Position numbers and translations under genes: made by a program. 24,692 nucleotides of DNA from Lindgomyces ingoldianus (Eukaryota; Ascomycota; Dothideomycetes; Pleosporales; Lindgomycetaceae): the NCBI RefSeq assembly GCF_010093535.1, contig NW_022985238.1, positions 1 through 24,692 on the forward strand. The letters run 5' to 3'. Numbering within the stretch: the stretch's first letter is position 1; every line of letters begins with the position of its first letter. The notes under the pieces are model-generated. The model ran no database searches, had not been told where the DNA came from, and worked only from the letters and a program-made list of their open reading frames with translations. Positions 19,818-24,692 of this stretch are shown here, piece after piece.

Positions 19818-20135
19818 TGTTATAATTATGCACAAGTAAGGTTATAGAGCTTTATAGAGGTCTAGTTTAATTACTACATAAGGTATTATAGTAGGTACAA
19901 GACATTATGTAAGAAATAGGAAAGTTTAAAAAAAAATTAGTAATTAAATACTTAGCTTAAAAGTCTAAGCGCTTTAAGTATAAATTAAGCCTATTCTAGG
20001 TTTAGTTAGTGTTAAGGCAGTTTATGCTTAAGTTTATGTCTGTGTTGTGTTGTGTTCGTGTTAGACGTGCACTAATAATACTCCAGTACGCGTCTGATAC
20101 AGTTATGTCTGGGATCCGGGGAGGATACCGTGACA
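19818..20135 (-). repeat. 5' LTR of the nested gypsy element
   Basis: 318 bp, TGTTATAATTA...GATACCGTGACA on the plus strand. Its right part (about 20040-20135) is nearly unmutated (GTGTTGTGTTGTGTTCGTG, GGGATCCGGGGAGG), while the left part is heavily transitioned. This is the mirror of the pattern in the partner LTR. Confidence 0.93.
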
Positions 20136-20140
20136 GTCTT
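20136..20140. repeat. target-site duplication GTCTT, right copy
   Basis: Matches 14466-14470. Dropping one copy restores the outer integrase tail frame. Confidence 0.92.
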
Positions 20141-20219
20141 ACTTTTAGAGCTATATACCTAGAAAGGGCGTCTTAAGTTGTAATTAGAACTAATTATAAA
20201 CACTCTACACACTATAAGA
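20136..20219 (+). pseudogene. outer gypsy integrase tail, continuation after the insertion
   Basis: The plus strand resumes with VLLLELYT-stop-KGRLKL, which completes the FHVSLLEPY-type block interrupted at 14470. This shows directly that the inner element inserted into coding sequence of the outer one. Only about 28 codons precede the chromodomain. Confidence 0.8.
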
Positions 20220-20360
20220 GATAATGTGTACTATGTAGAGAAAATACTTAACTAGAGACAGAACTTAGTTAGAGTATAGAAATATCTTATAAAATAAAAA
20301 GGTTATTTATTTAAGAAAAACTTATAAGAACCTAGACCTAACATTAGCTTAAATACATTA
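20220..20360 (+). pseudogene. chromodomain of the outer gypsy integrase
   Basis: The plus strand reads DNVYYVEKILN-stop-RQ, then KYLIK-stop-KGY and N-stop-EPRPNIS. This is the chromodomain pattern (YxVEKIL...YLVKWKGY...TWEP.NI), with both Trp codons turned to TAG/TAA. Known chromoviruses use this module to steer integration to methylated-histone heterochromatin. Presence in the heavily silenced compartment agrees with that, though this copy is inactive. Confidence 0.85.
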
Positions 20361-20977
20361 AAAGTGTTCTAGAAAAGCAAAGGAATATATAGTAAAAAAT
20401 TAAATTATGCTAGTTTAGGTTAAACTTTTTAGAAAAGAAGAAGTAACTTAATAAATTAAGTATAGCTACCTTTACTTTATTTTTTCTTTACTTAAGGTTT
20501 TTTTAACAAGAGGTGTTTAATAGCGCTATAGAAATAGAAAGACAACATAGCCTATTTAGACCTAAGATTTCTTAGTTAGACTAAGTAAGGCTATTCTAGC
20601 ATAGAATAGCTTGCTAGAGTTAAGAAGAGGGTTATTTTAACCTAGGGAAATTTATTATGTAGAAGAAACAAACATTCTAGCCTAGAATAAGCTATACTAG
20701 CAAAAAAAAGGCAGAGTTTAAGTCTAGTAAAACATTCTAGAATTTTTAGAATAAAAGAGCTATAAAGTAAGCAAGCTAAAGGCAGATTAATCTATTACTA
20801 CTAAAACAGTTGCACTTTAAGTCTAAAAGACATAATATAAGAGTATTTAACTTTATTAAGGAAAGAAGAAAGAAGCTTAAGCTAAAGAACTTAAAACTAC
20901 ACTATACTATGCATTCTTAACTATTTTTACTATAGGATGCGCCAGATTACACTAGATTGTGCCATCAGGGCCCTAGA
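20361..20977. other. non-coding stretch between chromodomain and antisense gene
   Basis: No frame or domain is recognisable. It contains a perfect 9-bp inverted repeat GCTATTCTA / TAGAATAGC (20590-20598, 20602-20610). A less mutated patch at 20938-21015 carries a GCGCCAGATTRCACTAGATT repeat-like motif related to one near 22128-22140. Confidence 0.5.
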
Positions 20978-21885
20978 TTAGACATTAAGGTCCTCTATAG
21001 GTGAATTTGCGACAGCAGAATAACTATTAGGATATTTTTTATTATACCTAGTTAGCTACCTTTTTTTAGCTAAAGTTTAATCTTAACTAGCCTTATTTTT
21101 AATATTATTAGCCTTATTGTGCTCTTTAAAGACGTAGTAGACTGTATTAGCAGCTTTAGCAGCATTAATGTAATAATGTTGCTTAGCTTTAGTAACATAG
21201 ACACCTTTAACACTATATTTCTTCTATTATGCTAGTTAGCGCTAGAATAGTTAAGAATAGCACACACCTACCTTCTTAAATAAAGTTATTATAGCTTTAT
21301 TTTTATTAGAGTTCTTTTTAAGCGCCTTACACTTTTTCTTTTTTTTCTTAGCAATATTAGCTTTAGAGCAGGCGCGCTTTTTAAAAACAACTCTAGTCTT
21401 AGCAATTTTACCTATAGCGCCACTGTGCGCGTATAGATGGTTGTTGTATAGGATTTTGTTTTTACTATAAACTATTAAGAGCTAGAATAGGGCTAATTAA
21501 GCTAGATTATGCTGCAATAGGAAGACTTACACCTAAAGAAACTAAATAATAGTGTTTACTTATAACATAACTGTTATATTAGCCTACGCTAACTAAGTAG
21601 GGTTAAGTAGATTAATAGGGGCTAAAACATTAAGCACAGTGTCCTTAAAAGCCTATTATTTAGGTTTAAAAGTGACAGGGAGCTATCTAGGGTTAGCCTA
21701 GACAGACTGCGCGTAAATACGCTAGAAGGAGCTAGAATACACACCTTAAAGCACTTCTTACTAGATTTAAGGTAATAAGCACACTTAGTGTACTTAATTT
21801 TTTCTTTTTTTATGCTATAACATAACTTATTGTCTATAAGCATATAACAGCTACTACTCTTGTCTATAATGCCCTTGCAGGACAT
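20978..21885 (-). pseudogene. antisense, intron-containing accessory gene inside the outer gypsy element
   Basis: I do not recognise the product. From ATG at 21885 (context AAAATGTCC) the minus frame is open to 21622 and starts with a Cys-rich block. Cys are at residues 3, 13, 22, 35, 45 and 49, with CYMLIDNKLC in the middle, then a Leu/Ser-rich segment. From 21481 a 70-codon frame is open and very lysine-rich (GKIAKTRVVFKKRAC, KANIAKKKKKKCKALKK). It meets a clean 48-nt intron (21271-21224), and the frame continues in phase from 21223: VTKAKQHYYINAAKAANTVY, FKEHNKANNIKNKAS. After TAA/TAG codons of RIP type it ends YNKKYPNSYSAVANSPIEDL-NV-stop at 20978. The link between 21622 and 21481 is unresolved; another intron or RIP stops may lie there. 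Related Cys-rich plus coiled-coil ORFs are, to my memory, frequent in fungal repeats. Its role is unknown. Confidence 0.55.
21224..21271 (-). other. 48-nt spliceosomal intron in the antisense gene
   Basis: On the minus strand the intron starts GTAGGTGTG, has a GCTAAC branch site (21240-21235) about 12 nt before the end, and finishes ATAATAG. It holds five in-frame stops in 16 codons. The 70 codons before and 46 after have none in the same phase. Length and signals fit filamentous-fungal introns. Confidence 0.75.
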
Positions 21886-22240
21886 TTTGTTAACATATTA
21901 GACATAAAAGTTATTAGAGTGTAAGTTTACATTAGTAGAAGCTAATTAATCTTTCTTAAGAGAAACTATAGCTAGATTATAACAAAGTAGGCTGTAAAAG
22001 TCTATTTTAGGGTTATTAAGTAAAGTTAAGCATAAGGGAAGAAGCTAAAAGCAGATTAAGCAACAGGTAGGTGTGAGTGGGGTAAAATAGGACTATTAAA
22101 GCTTGTTAGCACCCCTTTGCGCTAGATTGCACTAGAGTGGCTTAGAATGTACTTACCTTAAAAAGTTTAGAATCTTCTAAATTCTAAGCTATAGAAAGGG
22201 TAGAGGTGTAAAGAAGATAGATTTCTAGGATAGTTAGACC

Positions 22241-22334
22241 TTATATATACTGTCCTAACTGCTACTCTATTAGCGTAAGATATACTACTATTTTACCTTT
22301 ACTTTTACTTTATACTTTTACTTTACCTTTACTT
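22241..22334 (-). promoter_or_regulatory. possible upstream region of the antisense gene
   Basis: Minus strand GTATATATAAGG (about 22250-22240) is a TATA-like box about 360 bp upstream of the antisense ATG. Beside it lies a near-perfect inverted repeat TAGGATAGT / ACTGTCCTA and a TTTACY-type pyrimidine repeat (22291-22334). The promoter role is inferred. Confidence 0.3.
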
Positions 22335-22479
22335 AATAACTCTAGGTTATTTTTAAATAAACTTGTATAAAATTAACTAAAATAGGCAGAAGCAAGTTTT
22401 TAGGGCATTATGTAACACTTTTTTATACTACTTAGGCCTATTGTTATCTGTTCTATCCTCTAAGTTGTAGGACTACTAT

Positions 22480-22491
22480 AAGGGGGGATAA
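22480..22491 (+). promoter_or_regulatory. polypurine tract of the outer gypsy element
   Basis: AAGGGGGGATAA directly precedes the TGTAAGG LTR start, the expected plus-strand priming site. Confidence 0.85.
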
Positions 22492-22692
22492 TGTAAGGCT
22501 AGATGTCCTAGAACGGGCTAGTATGGCCTCACCTGACCTGTTTGGAGGTCGTATGACCTGTGCTTCGTATATAAGCATGAATCCTGACAAGCGAAGCTTG
22601 GCAGCGATTTGTCTCTCTTACAATACACTCCTATCTTTCTCCGAAAGCTTGCTCTCAGTGCTATCCGTGCTACTTACCATCCCATCTTTACA
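22492..22692 (+). repeat. 3' LTR of the outer gypsy element
   Basis: 201 bp, same length as the 5' LTR and much less mutated in its right half (CTCCGAAAGC, TACCATCCCATC). TATA box near 22568. The open frame that begins at 22523 merely crosses this LTR into flanking DNA and is not a gene. Confidence 0.95.
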
Positions 22693-22697
22693 ACTGC
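22693..22697. repeat. target-site duplication ACTGC, right copy
   Basis: Identical to 9522-9526, confirming a full-length, unrearranged outer insertion. Confidence 0.9.
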
Positions 22698-23708
22698 TAT
22701 TTTATATAAAAAAAGGTTTTAAAGCTTTAAAAAAAGTTATTAGTGTTAATAGTAGCCTAATATATTATAAAAGCTTTTTAGTGTTTATATAATGCTAACA
22801 CTATGTTTATAAAATTATAAAGCTTACTTATAACTTTATGCTAGTAGTATATATTAAACTAATCTTAAAGAGCAGCTTAGGCTAGCTTAGTCTTAAAAGT
22901 ACTAAGCTTTTTACTATATATTACTACCTTAACAACTAGCTAGATTATATAACTACTATAGTATATATAGTGCTTAGAGGTAAGTAGCATGTTAATGTGC
23001 TTAGTAAGGTTAATAATAGTTTCTTTATTATTATTTAATATATTATTAGTAACTAAATAATATAATTTTAATATAATTTTAAAGTTATAAATAATAGTAG
23101 TAATTTTATACACTTAATTTACTTTTATATAGTTACTATAAAAGTTTTAAAAGCTAATAAGTAAGTCTTAGTGCTAGTAGTTACTATTTATTTTTATATA
23201 GTTAATTATTATAAAGTTTTTAAGCTACTAAGGCGCTAGTACTAAAGAATTACTAACTTACTAATAAAATAAGCTACTACTCTAAAAAAGAAAAAGTAGT
23301 TCAGTAAAGTTTATATATTAACACTTAATATAACTTTTAACTAGGCTACTTTTAGTACTATATAAATCTTCTACTTTTGCTTTATAACTTTAGAATTTAT
23401 ATATAAAAAATATGTAGTAAGTAATAATAAAAAAGTGTAAAGAAGGTTAGCATAGTTCTAAAAAATAATGCTTTAAAGTTTAGCTAATAAGGCCTTAGTA
23501 AAAAAAATATTATAAAAAATTACTTAGTTAATAACTACTTTTTATAAAAACTTTTTTTACTAGATAGTGTAAGTAATAATATGCCTTTTTCTAGTAACTT
23601 TATAAGTAATGTTAAAAAAATTAGCTAAAAGCTATAGCTTATTAAGTAAAAAACTTTTATTAGTATTAACTTAGTGCTTTTTTTTAAGATAGCTAATAAT
23701 ATAGTTAT
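22698..23708 (+). pseudogene. AT-rich fossil of an unidentified coding sequence, right flank of the gypsy insertion
   Basis: One plus frame between about 22810 and 23050 has protein-like stretches separated by RIP-type stops. They read STKLFTIYYYLNN, LDYITTIVYIVLRGK, HVNVLSKVNNSFFIII and YIISN. I cannot name the family. It recalls large repeat-borne open reading frames of fungal subtelomeres, but I would not rely on that. Beyond about 23100 the frames are too degraded. It is continuous with 8385-9526 before the gypsy insertion, and together they form about 2.2 kb of an older mutated repeat. Confidence 0.35.
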
Positions 23709-23940
23709 TGTCGGTTGACCTAGGTTCGATCGAACGAACGTACGCCCAAGGGGCGTACCAAGAGGTGAGCAGGCAAAGATCTTCTTGTTATTGACTACTG
23801 CCCTCTCTCTTTGTACGAAGAAAGAGGGCTCTTAAGTACACATAGCCCCTAACGCACAGGCCAGATAGCCAACGTTTCAGGCAACCTAATTCAGCTGTAC
23901 GCGTGTACAGACACAGCTGTACTTACGTACAGACAGTTAT
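23709..23940. other. un-mutated patch with several palindromes
   Basis: A 230-bp patch of ordinary composition inside AT-rich DNA. It holds a perfect 12-bp palindrome GTTCGATCGAAC (23724-23735), a hairpin GTACGCCC / GGGCGTAC with a 3-nt loop (23740-23758), and a long imperfect hairpin around CCCTCTCTCTTTGTACGAAG (about 23801-23828). Paired CTGTAC/GTACAG hairpins follow. No gene is visible. It may be the end of a mobile element. Confidence 0.5.
23892..23935. repeat. two tandem 22-bp units, each a small hairpin
   Basis: CAGCTGTAC-GCGT-GTACAGACA is followed directly by CAGCTGTAC-TTAC-GTACAGACA. The arms are identical, and the two 4-nt loops differ. Confidence 0.85.
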
Positions 23941-24692
23941 AGCTATTAACTTTTTTTACTTTAGCTTAAAAGCTTTATATATAGCATCTCTTATATAACT
24001 AAAGCTTTAAAAAGACGCTTTTATTATTCTTATACACTAAATCTGCTTTATACTACTATATAAAGGAAATAAAATAATTTCTATAAAGCTAGCTTTTATA
24101 TTTAATATAGTAACTAAGCTTTTTTAGTAAAAGCTTTTTATTTATTAGCTAAAAGTTATTTTACTTAATAAAAAAGTTTATGCTATTATTAAAATAATTA
24201 TTAGCTAAAAACTTTTTTATAAATTTAACTACTAGTGTCTTATTATAAAAGCTAATAAATAAAAAAAATAATAAAGCTTTTAAGTAAGTAAAATAATAAA
24301 AACTAGTGTAATAAGCGACTTTAGCTTATTAGAAGAAGCTAGCTTAAAAGAAGCTAGCTTAAAATAAGGCTATACACCTACTATATTAGAGGAATTAAGA
24401 TACTTAGCTTATAATAAGTAAAAATAGTAAATTATAACTTAAGGATAATAAAATACTACAACAGTTCATAAATGATCTGTAAAAGCAAAGCTTGCTTAGA
24501 GTAATTATCGCAACTGCTAATTAGAGAGCAATAAAAAGTAAGTCTATTAACTATAAGAGGCTTATAGAGAGCTTAGACGCTAAGTGTCTTAGGCTGCTTG
24601 TCTAAAACACAGGCGCAACACTAGGCCTATGTAGGTGACGCTAGGTCCCTGTGCTCTTCTTACGCAATAGTAATAGTTAGCGCATTAAAGTA
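23941..24692. other. AT-rich degenerate DNA to the window end
   Basis: No gene is seen. There is a short tandem GAAGCTAGCTTAAAA (about 24323-24362) and many AGCTTTT/AAAAGCT inverted words. The last 230 bp (from about 24460) contain more G and C (CGCAACTGC, GGTGACGCTAGGTCCCTGTG) and may begin another, less mutated repeat. Confidence 0.5.

Larger units (their letters stand above)
14471..20135 (-). mobile_element. nested Ty3/gypsy element, minus strand
   Basis: 5665 bp bounded by 318-bp LTRs (14471-14788, 19818-20135) and a perfect GTCTT duplication. The purine tract adjoining the 14788 LTR on the minus strand (AAGAGGGAGGGT) sets minus orientation, as do the minus-strand reverse transcriptase and integrase domains. 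It sits inside the integrase tail of the outer element, so it is the later arrival. The interior is almost free of TCA/TGA/CCA/TGG triplets and saturated with stops. The outer edges of its LTRs are much less altered than their inner parts. Confidence 0.95.
9527..22692 (+). mobile_element. Ty3/gypsy chromovirus, full length, interrupted by a nested element
   Basis: Bounded by 201-bp LTRs (9527-9727 and 22492-22692) and a perfect 5-bp duplication ACTGC. A polypurine tract AAGGGGGGATAA (22480-22491) abuts the 3' LTR, fixing plus orientation. Gag knuckle, reverse transcriptase, RNase H, integrase and chromodomain follow in gypsy order. Subtracting the nested element (5665 bp plus one 5-bp TSD) leaves about 7.5 kb, a normal size except for about 2.1 kb of extra DNA between chromodomain and 3' LTR. 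Coding regions are saturated with stops, and catalytic residues are lost by G-to-A changes, so it is dead. LTR differences are all C/T or A/G with no indels, so mutation rather than age explains them. Confidence 0.95.

Noticed and set aside
22523..22792. 89-codon open frame starting in the 3' LTR
   Set aside because: It begins inside the LTR, ignores the LTR/flank boundary at 22692 and has no counterpart in the 5' LTR context.
1..24692. CRISPR arrays, bacterial operons, Shine-Dalgarno sites
   Set aside because: Repeats here are LTRs, minisatellites and palindromes. Intron signals, Kozak-type starts and RIP point to a fungal nuclear genome.

Overview
The window looks like an AT-rich, repeat-dense compartment of a filamentous ascomycete chromosome. 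A Dothideomycete with AT-isochores (Leptosphaeria or Parastagonospora type) is my best guess, and this is inference. The evidence is layered LTR retrotransposons and a pogo-like DNA transposon, nearly all scarred by C-to-T / G-to-A transitions of the repeat-induced point mutation (RIP) type. Typical scars are TGG to TAG stops, catalytic Asp to Asn, and zinc-knuckle Cys to Tyr. There is one 1.8-kb island of ordinary G+C. I see no rRNA, tRNA, CRISPR array or telomere repeat.

Layout. 1-4781: a Ty1/copia element on the minus strand, cut by the left window edge. It has gag, a zinc knuckle, integrase, an AT-hook-like linker and reverse transcriptase. It is only moderately mutated, carries a 261-bp tandem duplication in its leader, and probably sits inside the next feature. 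4782-5530: the N-terminal part of a pogo/Fot1-type transposase (minus). 5669-6260: a 592-bp structure with two 223-bp TG...CA direct repeats and a polypurine tract, read as a TRIM-like miniature LTR element. 6261-6530: AT-rich filler. 6531-8384: the un-mutated island, with a 17-bp minisatellite, the only intact gene (a class I SAM-dependent methyltransferase, 6940-7596, plus), and a broken fragment of a fungal transcription-factor regulatory domain.

8385-24692: AT-rich desert dominated by a complete Ty3/gypsy chromovirus (9527-22692, plus; 201-bp LTRs; TSD ACTGC). Inside its integrase C-terminal tail a second, minus-strand Ty3/gypsy element is inserted (14471-20135; 318-bp LTRs; TSD GTCTT). 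Reading resumes across the insertion into the outer integrase tail and then a chromodomain. Between the chromodomain and the 3' LTR the outer element has about 2.1 kb of extra sequence. This holds what looks like an antisense gene with a Cys-rich N-terminus, a Lys-rich middle and a well-formed 48-nt spliceosomal intron. That antisense gene is the most interesting candidate in the window.

How it fits together: nested insertion gives the order outer gypsy before inner gypsy, and copia after pogo. RIP-like mutation then silenced everything repeated. The single-copy island between 6.5 and 8.4 kb was spared, although its transcription-factor remnant has decayed separately. Because RIP destroys reading frames, most element genes are listed as pseudogenes with approximate limits.
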